In this document: piece after piece, positions 22,234-29,870 of the stretch
How positions within the stretch are numbered: position 1 is the first letter of the stretch
Layout: each line of letters opens with the position of its first letter
The notes under the pieces: model-generated
What the model saw: the letters and a program-made list of their open reading frames with translations, nothing else
Database searches by the model: none
Told to the model about the DNA's origin: nothing
Translations under genes and position numbers: made by a program
NCBI GenBank assembly: GCA_009885995.1
Contig: VFJQ01000170.1
Location: 1 to 32,173 of the forward strand
DNA from: Verrucomicrobiota bacterium
Lineage (GTDB): Bacteria > Verrucomicrobiota > Verrucomicrobiia > Chthoniobacterales > Chthoniobacteraceae
Direction of reading: 5' to 3'
Length of the DNA: 32,173 nucleotides

Positions 22234-22652
22234 ACTTCTACCGACGCGCCATGAAGACCTTTCAGACCGACTCCGCCGAAATCATCCTCCTCGTCGAGGA
22301 TCATCCGTGCCTTTGCGAAGTGTTGGCGACGGTGTTGCGCCGGTGCGGGTATCGAGTGCTCACCGCGACGGACGGCGAGCGGGCGCGCCGGCTCGCGCGG
22401 GAGACAAGCGGGATCGACCTCCTGCTCGGGCCGATCGAGCTACCGGAGATGCGCCGCGAGGAATTGGCGGTGTGGTTTTCCACGGTGCAGCCGCAGGCGC
22501 GGGTGATGTGGACTGCGACAGGCCACCACGAGCTCGGCGACGCGGAGTCGATCATCGAGAAGCCTTATATCTACATCGACGCGTTCATCCGAAAGGTGCG
22601 CGTCGCTTTGAACCCGAAACCCGCCGTCGAAGCGACGGCGATCGCAGCCTAG
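22230..22652 (+). CDS. Response-regulator receiver domain lacking the phospho-acceptor Asp (pseudo-receiver)
   Basis: A 140-residue single-domain receiver. The fold landmarks are present: IILLVEDHP (E23, D24 acidic pair), CGYRVLTATDGE, DLLLGPIELPEM, VMWTATGHHEL with T97 at the switch position, and EKPY with K111. The aspartate that should follow DLLL is replaced: the expected D is P68 (GPIELPEM). It therefore cannot be phosphorylated in the usual way and may act as a constitutive scaffold or bind another ligand. It overlaps the preceding gene by ATGA and is 3 bp from the PocR-AraC gene. A shorter start at 22251 (MKTFQTDS) is possible. No output domain is attached. Confidence 0.8.
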   Translation: MNFYRRAMKTFQTDSAEIILLVEDHPCLCEVLATVLRRCGYRVLTATDGERARRLARETSGIDLLLGPIELPEMRREELAVWFSTVQPQARVMWTATGHHELGDAESIIEKPYIYIDAFIRKVRVALNPKPAVEATAIAA

Positions 22653-22655
22653 ACC

Positions 22656-23552
22656 ATGAACACCGACACGAACCACGCAGTGCTCGAGCGGCTCGCCCGC
22701 TCCCAGATCTATCAGGACTACGAGCGCGCCTTTGGCGAAGCGACGGGCCTGCCGCTGAAGCTCAGCCCAGTCGATGACTGGAAGCCATGGGCATCGAAAC
22801 AACGCCACGGCAGCCCTCTCTGTGCGCTGCTCGCCAAGCAGAGCAAGGCGTGCGCGGCCTGCCTGCGCACCCACGCGGACCTGGCCGACTCGGCGCAGCA
22901 GGAGGCGAAGACGATCACGTGCTTCGCGGGTCTATGCGAGACAGCGATCCCGCTGCGGATCGGTGAAAACCTCATTGGCTTCCTGCGCACCGGCGAAGCG
23001 CTGCTCCATACGCCGACGCAGCGGCATTTCGCGCGCGTGTCACGCCAGCTGGTCCAGCTCGGACTGAAGGCGGATCTGAAGGAAGTGCGCGCGGCGTATT
23101 TCCAGTCGCGGGTCATTTCGCCGAAGCAATACGAGTCCGTGCTGCAACTGCTCCGCATCTTCGCGCAGCACCTCTCGATCGTGGCAAATCAGGTCGTCTT
23201 CCGCACCGAGCACGCCGAGCCACCGAGCATGACGCGGGCGCGCGAATTCATCGCGGCGAACTCCGGCGAAGACCTCTCACTCACGGCGGTCGCGCAGGCG
23301 GTGCACATGAGCACTTTCTACTTCTGCAAGCAGTTCAAGAAGGCGACGGGGCTGTGCTTCACGAGCTATCTCGGCCGCGTGCGCATCGAGAGGGCCAAGC
23401 AGATGCTGCTCGATCCGCACGTGCGCATCAGCGAGGTCGCCTTCGAGTGCGGCTTCCAATCCCTTACGCACTTCAATCGCGTCTTCCGCAAGCTGGTCGG
23501 CGAATCCCCCAGCACCTACCGGACGGCGCTGCCGCTGGCGCGCGCGGCGTGA
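22656..23552 (+). CDS. PocR-domain AraC-family transcriptional regulator
   Basis: A 298-residue DNA-binding regulator. Residues about 15-170 match a PocR sensory domain with cysteines at C56, C66, C69, C89 and C94, including a CAAC pair and the GLCETAIPLRIGENLIGFLRTG stretch; these could bind a metal, a cluster or a thiol-reactive ligand. The C-terminus (about 200-290) is the twin helix-turn-helix of AraC proteins: LSLTAVAQAVHMSTFYFCKQF and then ISEVAFECGFQSLTHFNRVFR with PSTYR. PocR domains often sense small hydrocarbon-derived or propanediol-like ligands, but this one is unassigned. It lies 3 bp after the pseudo-receiver and its TGA overlaps the ATG of the histidine kinase gene (ATG within TGATG). 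Confidence 0.9.
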   Translation: MNTDTNHAVLERLARSQIYQDYERAFGEATGLPLKLSPVDDWKPWASKQRHGSPLCALLAKQSKACAACLRTHADLADSAQQEAKTITCFAGLCETAIPLRIGENLIGFLRTGEALLHTPTQRHFARVSRQLVQLGLKADLKEVRAAYFQSRVISPKQYESVLQLLRIFAQHLSIVANQVVFRTEHAEPPSMTRAREFIAANSGEDLSLTAVAQAVHMSTFYFCKQFKKATGLCFTSYLGRVRIERAKQMLLDPHVRISEVAFECGFQSLTHFNRVFRKLVGESPSTYRTALPLARAA

Positions 23553-24775
23553 TGTCCGCGGGCAAGACAACCGGTTCACCCTCGACGGGCGCTATGCATT
23601 CTCCATCCTCGGACATGCCCGAGCCGACCGCCGACACGCTCCGCGAACTGACCGACATCAAGGCGGCGCTCGACGCGCACTCGATCGTCGCGATCACCGA
23701 CGCCGCCGGGGACATCACCTACGCGAACGACCAGTTCTGCGAGATCTCCAAATACTCGCGGGCCGAGTTGCTCGGAAAGAATCACCGCATCCTCAATTCC
23801 GGCCATCATCCGAAGGCGTTTTTCACCGAGCTCTGGCGGACGATCAGCAGCGGCCAGGTGTGGAAGGGCGAGATCAAGAACCGCGCGAAGGACGGCTCCT
23901 ACTATTGGGTCAATACGACGATCTTCCCCTTCCTCGGAGAGAACGGCCGGCCTTACCAATATGTCGCGATCCGCACCGACATCACCCAGCGCAAGGAGAA
24001 CGAGCTCTGGCTGAAGGTGCTCGCGGAGGAACTCGCGGATAAGAACAAGGAACTCGAGACGATCGTGTATGTCGTGTCGCACGATCTGCGCTCGCCGCTG
24101 CTCAACGTGCAGGGCTTCAGCCGCGCGCTCACCGCTGCCTGCAACGAGCTGAGAGAAAAGCTCGGCACCACGCCGGATGCCGAGGTCCAGCAACTCTTCA
24201 CCACCGACATCCCGCGCGCGCTCCATTTCATCGAGACGAGCGTGACGAAGATGGACGCGCTGCTCGCCGGTTTCCTGCGCTTCTCGCGGCTGGGCCGCGT
24301 GGCGTTGCAGATCCAGCCACTCGCGATGGACAAGGTCGTCGGCAACGCGATCCAGGCGCTCAAGTTCCAGACCGACGAAGCTGGCGCGACCGTGGAAGTC
24401 GGCGACCTGCCGGGCTGCCAGGGCGATGCGACGCTCGTCGGGCAGGTCTTCTCCAACCTCCTCGACAACGCGCTCAAATACCGCGCTCCGTCACGCCCGT
24501 CCGTCATCCGGGTGAACGGTCGCCTCAGGGACGGCCAGGCGATCTATTCGGTCGAGGACAACGGCATCGGGATCGACCCCGAGCATCAGCCGAAAGTCTT
24601 CGAGCTGTTCCACCGTCTCGATCCGAAAAAGACGCAAGGCGAGGGCCTCGGCCTCACCATCGCGCAGCGCATCCTCGAGCGGCTGCGCGGTCGCATCTGG
24701 GTCGAGTCGCGCGCGGGTGAAGGCACGGCCTTCTTCGTCTCTCTGCCGGCCATTGCCACGTCCGGCGAGAGTTGA
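23552..24775 (+). CDS. PAS-domain sensor histidine kinase
   Basis: A 407-residue soluble histidine kinase. A PAS domain spans about 30-150 (IVAITDAAGDITYANDQF, KNHRILNSGHHPKAFF, YQYVAIRTDITQRKENE). The phospho-acceptor H177 sits in VSHDLRSPLLNVQGF. The ATP-binding domain has N-box NLLDNALKY, G1 DNGIGID and G2 GEGLGL. There is no membrane segment, so it senses a cytosolic cue. The HDLRSPLLNVQGFS type is close to bacteriophytochrome-associated kinases that pair with Rcp1-like receivers, and such a receiver is the next gene. The ATG at 23552 overlaps the regulator's stop; the frame opens much earlier but that part is antisense-like. Confidence 0.92.
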   Translation: MSAGKTTGSPSTGAMHSPSSDMPEPTADTLRELTDIKAALDAHSIVAITDAAGDITYANDQFCEISKYSRAELLGKNHRILNSGHHPKAFFTELWRTISSGQVWKGEIKNRAKDGSYYWVNTTIFPFLGENGRPYQYVAIRTDITQRKENELWLKVLAEELADKNKELETIVYVVSHDLRSPLLNVQGFSRALTAACNELREKLGTTPDAEVQQLFTTDIPRALHFIETSVTKMDALLAGFLRFSRLGRVALQIQPLAMDKVVGNAIQALKFQTDEAGATVEVGDLPGCQGDATLVGQVFSNLLDNALKYRAPSRPSVIRVNGRLRDGQAIYSVEDNGIGIDPEHQPKVFELFHRLDPKKTQGEGLGLTIAQRILERLRGRIWVESRAGEGTAFFVSLPAIATSGES

Positions 24776-24793
24776 TAATTGGGAGTCTCTTCC

Positions 24794-25240
24794 GTGACCG
24801 AACTCCCCACCATCCTCATCGCTGACGACGACGACGGCCATGCCTACCTCATCGAAGACAATCTGCGCCGCGGCGGCGTGGACACGACGTTCCTGCGGTT
24901 CAACGATGGGCAGGAGGTGCTCGACTTCCTCTTCGGCCGAACCACCGAGCCGGCCTTCCATGCCGACCAGCCTTACCTCGTGCTGCTCGATATCCGGATG
25001 CCCAAGGTCGATGGCGTCTCGGTGCTACAGCAGATCAAGGCCGACCCAAAGCTGCACAAGCTGCCGGTCATCATGCTGACCACGACCGACGACCCGCGCG
25101 AAGTCGATCGCTGCCACCAGCTCGGCTGCAACGTCTATGTCCACAAACCAGTCTCCTTCGATGCCTTCGCCCACGCCATCGCGCAGCTCGGCCGCTTCGT
25201 CTCGCTCGTGAAGGTGCCGTGCATCCAGCGCGAGGACTGA
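24794..25240 (+). CDS. Rcp1-like single-domain response regulator
   Basis: A 148-residue receiver with no output domain. The acidic pocket is D11-D14 in ILIADDDDGHAYLI, the phospho-acceptor is D66 (LVLLDIRMPKVDG), the switch Thr lies in VIMLTTTDDPREV and the invariant Lys in VYVHKPVSF. The DDxGHAYL and LxxDPxLHKLPVIMLTT pattern matches the Rcp1 group that receives phosphate from phytochrome-type kinases. The start is the GTG at 24794 because gggag lies eight bases upstream; a TTG at 24779 would add five residues. It lies 18 bp after the PAS kinase gene, its probable partner. Confidence 0.87.
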   Translation: MTELPTILIADDDDGHAYLIEDNLRRGGVDTTFLRFNDGQEVLDFLFGRTTEPAFHADQPYLVLLDIRMPKVDGVSVLQQIKADPKLHKLPVIMLTTTDDPREVDRCHQLGCNVYVHKPVSFDAFAHAIAQLGRFVSLVKVPCIQRED

Positions 25241-25248
25241 TCCCTTCC

Positions 25249-26646
25249 GTGGCCAGCCCCGGTTCCAACAAAGCGCCGGGGATCGTCATCGTGGACGACG
25301 ACGAAGGGCTGCGCTTCCTCATGGCAGATGCGTTGCGGCGGGACGGGCTTAAGGTGGAGAGCTTCGAGAGCGGCGAGCAGGCGTTCGCGTGGCTCACGCG
25401 CGAGCCCGCCGATCTCTTGCTGCTCGACTTGAACCTCGGCGACCTGCCAGCACCCGTGCTCGTGCAGCGACTGCGCGAGCGAGGCCGCGAGTTCCCCTTC
25501 CTCGTGATCACCGGCCAGGGCGACGAACGAATCGCCGTCGAGGTGATGAAGCAGGGCGCGCTCGACTACGTGATGAAGGAGACCGGTGTGCTCGAACTGC
25601 TGCCGGGCATCGTGCGACGCGCGCTCGCGGTGATCGAGCGCGACCGCAAACTCACCGAGGCCAACGAAGCGATCCGCCAGCGCGAGGAGCGCCTGCAGAC
25701 GATCATCCAAACCGCGCTCGACGGCTTCGTGCGCTTCGACAGGGACGCGTGCATCATTGAACTGAATCGCGCGTTCTGTGAACTCGTTGGCCGCCCGCGT
25801 GCCGAACTTCTCGGCATGACACTCTACGCAGTCGACGCCACCCACTCGCCAGAGGAGATCCGGCAACGCATCGAGCGGCTCCGCACGGAAAGCTTCGAGC
25901 ACTGTCTTACCCGGCTGCGCCATAGCGACGGGCGGGAGGTCGAGGTCGAAATGTCGCTGCGCGCGGACGGGGATGAGTTCTTCGGCTTTGTCCACGACGT
26001 GTCCGAGCAGCGCCGACTCGAGCGCGAAGTGCTGCAGATCAGCTACGACGAACGGAGCCAGATCGGCCGCGAGCTGCACGACGGCCTCGGCCAGCAACTC
26101 ACGGCGATCGAGCTGATGAGCAGCACGCTGGCGCGGGAGTTGAAGGCAGAAAAGTCCGCCCTCGCGAAGACCGCGAAACAGATCGCCGGCTACACGCGCG
26201 AGGCGATCACCCAAGCCCGCCACCTCGCGCATGGGCTCGCGCCGGTGACGCTCGAAACGGAAGGGCTCATGGCCGCCTTGAACGACGTCGCGCGCATGAC
26301 CACCATCGCCGGCGTGCCGTGCGAGTTTCACTGCGAATCTCCGGTCCAGGTGAGCGACACGGCCGCCGCGACGCATCTCTTTCGCATCGCGCAGGAAGCC
26401 GTGAACAACGCGCTCAAGCACGCGAAGGCCCGCGCGATCGTCCTGCGGCTAGCGCGTCACGGGAGGTGCGTGGAACTCACGATCGAAGACGACGGCCGGG
26501 GCCTCCCGGGCACCGCCGCGAGCGAGCCCGGGATGGGCCTGAAGGTGATCCATCATCGCGCGCGCTTGATCGGCGGACGCTTGCACGTCCACTCGACACC
26601 GGGCAAAGGCGTGCGGATCGTCTGCTCGCTGCCGACGCCGCCATGA
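25249..26646 (+). CDS. Hybrid sensor: receiver, PAS and NarL-type histidine kinase (HisKA_3)
   Basis: A 465-residue protein with the receiver at the N-terminus, then PAS, then a NarX-like kinase. The receiver has D16-D18 (VIVDDDEG) and acceptor D60 (LLLLDLNL). A PAS fold follows at about 150-265 (FDRDACIIELNRAFCELVGRP). The dimerisation helix has SQIGRELHDGLGQQL with phospho-acceptor H277, and the ATP site shows AVNNALKHA, a DDGRGLP G1 box and GMGLKVIHHRA. An N-terminal receiver lets it be controlled by another kinase, possibly the PAS kinase upstream. GTG at 25249 is chosen because it follows the preceding stop; an earlier GTG at 25219 lies inside that gene. Its TGA overlaps the ATG of the NarL-type regulator. 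Confidence 0.88.
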   Translation: MASPGSNKAPGIVIVDDDEGLRFLMADALRRDGLKVESFESGEQAFAWLTREPADLLLLDLNLGDLPAPVLVQRLRERGREFPFLVITGQGDERIAVEVMKQGALDYVMKETGVLELLPGIVRRALAVIERDRKLTEANEAIRQREERLQTIIQTALDGFVRFDRDACIIELNRAFCELVGRPRAELLGMTLYAVDATHSPEEIRQRIERLRTESFEHCLTRLRHSDGREVEVEMSLRADGDEFFGFVHDVSEQRRLEREVLQISYDERSQIGRELHDGLGQQLTAIELMSSTLARELKAEKSALAKTAKQIAGYTREAITQARHLAHGLAPVTLETEGLMAALNDVARMTTIAGVPCEFHCESPVQVSDTAAATHLFRIAQEAVNNALKHAKARAIVLRLARHGRCVELTIEDDGRGLPGTAASEPGMGLKVIHHRARLIGGRLHVHSTPGKGVRIVCSLPTPP

Positions 26647-27338
26647 AGTCCAAAGTTCCCGCAAAAAAAACTGCCGCGAAGCCGGTGCGCCGCCGCGTCT
26701 TCCTCGTGGATGATCACCCAATGATGCTCGACGGCATGATGCGGCTCATCGACAGCGAGGCGGGCCTGATGTGCTGCGGCGGCGCGAAGAGCGCGGAGGA
26801 AGCGGTCGCGGAGATCGCGCGCTGCAAACCGGAGCTCGTCATCACCGACATCACGCTGCCGAACCGCAACGGGCTCGACTTGATCAAGGACATCCGCGCG
26901 ATGTCGCCGGACGTGCTCGTGTTCGTTTATTCGATGCACGACGAGATGTTTTACGCCGAGCGCGCGCTGCGGGCCGGCGCACGCGGCTACTTGATGAAGG
27001 AGGCCGGCAGCGAAGCGATGCTCGACGCGATCCGCCGCGTGCTCGCTGGGGAGATCAGCGTCAGCCCGCGCATCTCGGCGAGGATCCTGGACCTCTTCTC
27101 CGGAGCGCCGGCACGCGGATCGAGTTCGCCGGTGGAGAAACTGACCGACCGGGAATTCGAGGTGTATCAACTCATCGGCACGGGCAAATCCACGAAGGAG
27201 ATCGCGGATCAACTTCACCTCAGCCACAAGACCGTGGCCGTGCATCGGGGGAGCATCAAAGAGAAGCTCGGCCTCGGGAGCGCGGGCGAGCTCATGCACC
27301 ACGCGATCCGCTGGACGGCTGGGCGCGAGGGAAAGTAG
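26643..27338 (+). CDS. NarL/FixJ-type response regulator (REC-LuxR HTH)
   Basis: A 231-residue transcription factor. The receiver has D23-D24 (FLVDDHPMM), phospho-acceptor D69 (LVITDITLP), a Ser switch in VFVYSMHDEMF and the invariant Lys in YLMKEAGSE. The LuxR-type HTH is about 163-210: LTDREFEVYQLIGTGKSTKEIADQLHLSHKTVAVHRGSI. It is the natural cognate of the HisKA_3 kinase directly upstream, with which it overlaps by ATGA. The N-terminus is lysine-rich (MKSKVPAKKTAAKPVRRR). The frame is open far upstream, but that portion is the shadow of the kinase gene. Confidence 0.92.
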   Translation: MKSKVPAKKTAAKPVRRRVFLVDDHPMMLDGMMRLIDSEAGLMCCGGAKSAEEAVAEIARCKPELVITDITLPNRNGLDLIKDIRAMSPDVLVFVYSMHDEMFYAERALRAGARGYLMKEAGSEAMLDAIRRVLAGEISVSPRISARILDLFSGAPARGSSSPVEKLTDREFEVYQLIGTGKSTKEIADQLHLSHKTVAVHRGSIKEKLGLGSAGELMHHAIRWTAGREGK

Positions 27339-27419
27339 CGCGCGCAATATCCGAGCACTCTTGGCCAAGGGTCGCGTAGCTGGACCAGCGGTCTCCGGTA
27401 GCCTCTGCGCAGACTCCAC

Positions 27420-28409
27420 ATGCGCTCGAGTGCCCTTAAAGATTCTCAGTCCGCGACCGACGCGTCCCTTGCCGCCGTGTCGATGCAGATCGTGTGTGGC
27501 ACGGACTTCTCGAAGACCGCCGGCCTGGCAACGGAGACGGCTGCGGCCTTCGCCACTCGCTTGCGCGAACCGCTCGTGCTCGTGCATGCGGTGGACGAGG
27601 CGGCGCGCGGGCAACTCCCGGTCCAGGTCCGCGAGTCGCTGAGTTCGTTTTCGCAACAGTGCCTGGCCGACGAAGTTCAGCGCCTCCATGCGAGCGGCGT
27701 CGAAGTGCGGGAGGTCATTCGCGAAGGTGTGCCCGAGGTCGTGCTCGCGGAGTTTTCCGGCGATGCGAAGACGCGACTGGTCGTGCTCTCGTCGCTCGGC
27801 CGCGGCGCACCTGCGGGCTGGATTCTCGGCAGCGTGGCCGAGCGCGTGGCGCAGACTTCGCCCGTGCCGACTCTGATCGTGCGCGCCTCGGAGCCGTTCG
27901 TCGCGTGGACGCGCGGCCGGCGCAACTTGCGCATTTTTGTCGGCGCGGATTTTTCCGTCCCGTCCGACGCCGCGCTCCGATGGGTCGGCTGGCTGCGGCA
28001 ACTCGGTCCGTGTGACGTGGTCGTGACGTATCTCGAGCAAGACCTCGCGGCGCAGCCCGGCGAGAGCGATCTCTCGCCACTCGCCCGCGAGATGGTGGCG
28101 AAGACGGAGGCCGTGCAGGTCCGCTGTTTCCGCCAGCGTGTCCGCGCGCTGCTCGGCCCGCGCCGCGTGCATGTGCGGATCGAGCAAGGCTGGGGCCGCT
28201 CGGATGCGCACCTGCTTCAGCTCGCGACGGAGGAACGTGCCGACCTCGTGGTCGTCGGCACGCACCAGCACGTCGGGCCCGGGCGCTTCGGCCATCCCTC
28301 GACATCCCGCGGCGTGCTGCACTATGCGCCGATGAGCGTGGCTTGCGTGCCCGCGACCGAGCGCACGGCGCCCGCCGATTCGCTGCCGAAGTTGAAGATT
28401 GAAAGGTGA
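27420..28409 (+). CDS. Tandem universal stress protein
   Basis: A 329-residue cytosolic protein with two UspA domains. Domain 1 (about 22-165) begins MQIVCGTDFSKTAG and ends with SSLGRGAPAGWILGSVAERVAQ, close to the G-x2-G-x9-G(S/T) ATP-binding pattern. Domain 2 (about 170-310) begins LRIFVGADFSVPSDAAL and ends with VVVGTHQHVGPGRFGHPSTSRGVLHYA, a looser nucleotide motif. The first ATG of the frame is 27420; M22 at 27483, directly before domain 1, is an alternative. The 81-bp gap after the NarL-type gene holds an 11-base palindrome, GCTGG-A-CCAGC (27379-27389). Its place at the end of the signalling locus suggests it is regulated with it. Confidence 0.85.
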   Translation: MRSSALKDSQSATDASLAAVSMQIVCGTDFSKTAGLATETAAAFATRLREPLVLVHAVDEAARGQLPVQVRESLSSFSQQCLADEVQRLHASGVEVREVIREGVPEVVLAEFSGDAKTRLVVLSSLGRGAPAGWILGSVAERVAQTSPVPTLIVRASEPFVAWTRGRRNLRIFVGADFSVPSDAALRWVGWLRQLGPCDVVVTYLEQDLAAQPGESDLSPLAREMVAKTEAVQVRCFRQRVRALLGPRRVHVRIEQGWGRSDAHLLQLATEERADLVVVGTHQHVGPGRFGHPSTSRGVLHYAPMSVACVPATERTAPADSLPKLKIER

Positions 28410-28436
28410 GCGCCGGATGCCGGACGGTGTGCGTGC

Positions 28437-29801
28437 ATGTCCATTCGCCTTCTCCTCTTCGCGTGGCTTTCTCTCGCCGCCTTCGCCGCCGACTGGCCCG
28501 AATTTATGGGGCCGAGCCGCGATCAAACTTCGCCTGAGACCGGGCTGCGCGACACGTTGCCAGCGCCGGTGCTGTGGTCGAAAGCGGCCGGCACCGGCTA
28601 CTCCGCGCCGAGCGTGCGCGGCGGGGTGCTCGTGCTGCATCATCGTGCCGGCGGGCAGGAAGTCGTCGAGACGATGGACGCGAAGACCGGCGAATCGCGC
28701 GGGCGCTACGGCTACGCGTGCAAGTTCGAGGACCCGTTCGGCTTCAACAACGGCCCTCGCTGCTCGCCGCTGATCGCGGGTGATCGCTGCTACACCTTCG
28801 GCGCGGAGGGTGTGCTGCTTTGCCTCGATCTGAAGACGGGCAAGCCGGTCTGGCAGCGTGAGACGCAGAAGAACTTCGAGGTGCCCGAGGCGTTCTTCGG
28901 TGTCGGCGCGTCGCCGATCCTCGAAGGCGACAAGCTGATCGTGCAAGTCGGCGCGCAGCCGAACTCGGGCGTCGTGGCCTTCGACGCAAATACCGGCAGG
29001 ACGCTGTGGGAGAACGTGGGCGAGAAGACGTGGACCGGCGTGCCGATGACGGGCTGGCCCGGCGAGCGGCTCGTGCAGTGGAATCGCAGCGACCCGACCT
29101 TCGAGAAGCAGGCGAGCTACTGCACGCCGGTCGCGGCGACGATCCACGGGAAGCGGCACGTGCTCGTCGTCACGCGGCAGGGGCTCGTGTCGCTCGACCC
29201 GGAGACGGGCGCGGCGAATTTCTCGTTCTGGTTCCGCGTGCGGCAGAATGAAACCGTCAACGCGATGACGCCGGTCGTGCAGGGTGACCTCGTCTTTCTC
29301 TCCGGTGCTTATTACAAGGGCGGCTCCGTGCTGCTGCGCGTCGCGCCGGATGGAAAATCGGTGAGCGAAGTCTGGCGCGGCTTGCAACTCGAAGTCCACT
29401 GGTCGCGGCCCGTGCTTCACGCCGGGCATCTGTTCGCCTTCAGCGGGCGGAATGAGCCCGACGGCATTTTTCGCTGCGTCGAGTTCGCGACCGGGAAGGT
29501 GAAGTGGGAGCGCGACGAGCGCTGGATGAAAGGCGGCCACGGCATCATCACGCCCGGCACGGAGCCGAATGTTTTCGCGCGTGGGAGCGCGATCATGGCG
29601 GATGGAAAACTCATCGCGCTCGGCGAGGCGGGGCTGCTCGGGCTGTTCAAGCCGAGTGTCGAAAAGTGCGAGGAACTCGGGCGCTGGCAGGTGCCCGGGC
29701 TCACGTATCCCACGTGGGCCGCGCCGGTGCTGAGCGAGAAGCGGTTGTATCTTCGAGGGGAGAACCGGCTCGTGTGCATCGACCTCGCGAAGGCGCCGTA
29801 G
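28437..29801 (+). CDS. Secreted PQQ-like beta-propeller protein
   Basis: A 454-residue exported protein. Signal peptide MSIRLLLFAWLSLAAFAA is followed at once by WPEFMGPSRDQTSPE, the usual opening of PQQ-like repeat proteins in the PVC group. Propeller blades show DAKTGESRGR, DLKTGKPVWQRET, DANTGRTLWENV and DPETGAANFSF; these are the PQQ-fold Asp-x-x-Thr-Gly-x-x-x-W strand motifs. No PQQ-specific catalytic residues can be asserted, and many members bind no cofactor. The ATG at 28437 gives the clean signal peptide. It may be co-transcribed with the PVC-type dehydrogenase-like gene, which starts 69 bp downstream. Confidence 0.87.
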   Translation: MSIRLLLFAWLSLAAFAADWPEFMGPSRDQTSPETGLRDTLPAPVLWSKAAGTGYSAPSVRGGVLVLHHRAGGQEVVETMDAKTGESRGRYGYACKFEDPFGFNNGPRCSPLIAGDRCYTFGAEGVLLCLDLKTGKPVWQRETQKNFEVPEAFFGVGASPILEGDKLIVQVGAQPNSGVVAFDANTGRTLWENVGEKTWTGVPMTGWPGERLVQWNRSDPTFEKQASYCTPVAATIHGKRHVLVVTRQGLVSLDPETGAANFSFWFRVRQNETVNAMTPVVQGDLVFLSGAYYKGGSVLLRVAPDGKSVSEVWRGLQLEVHWSRPVLHAGHLFAFSGRNEPDGIFRCVEFATGKVKWERDERWMKGGHGIITPGTEPNVFARGSAIMADGKLIALGEAGLLGLFKPSVEKCEELGRWQVPGLTYPTWAAPVLSEKRLYLRGENRLVCIDLAKAP

Positions 29802-29870
29802 TCGCGCCTCGCCGTTTGAATTCGCTCTAATCCTGCGCACCGTGCGGACTCTTTTTCCGCAGAAACCCTG

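Noticed and set aside
27360..27415. Short tRNA-like run (GTAGCT...AGCGG) in the gap before the stress protein gene
   Set aside because: No acceptor stem, anticodon arm or T-loop GTTCRA sequence; only an 11-base palindrome is real.
29843..29861. Hairpin TGCGG/CCGCA with a T-rich loop before the last gene
   Set aside because: Stem of only five pairs, no T tract after it; not a convincing terminator.
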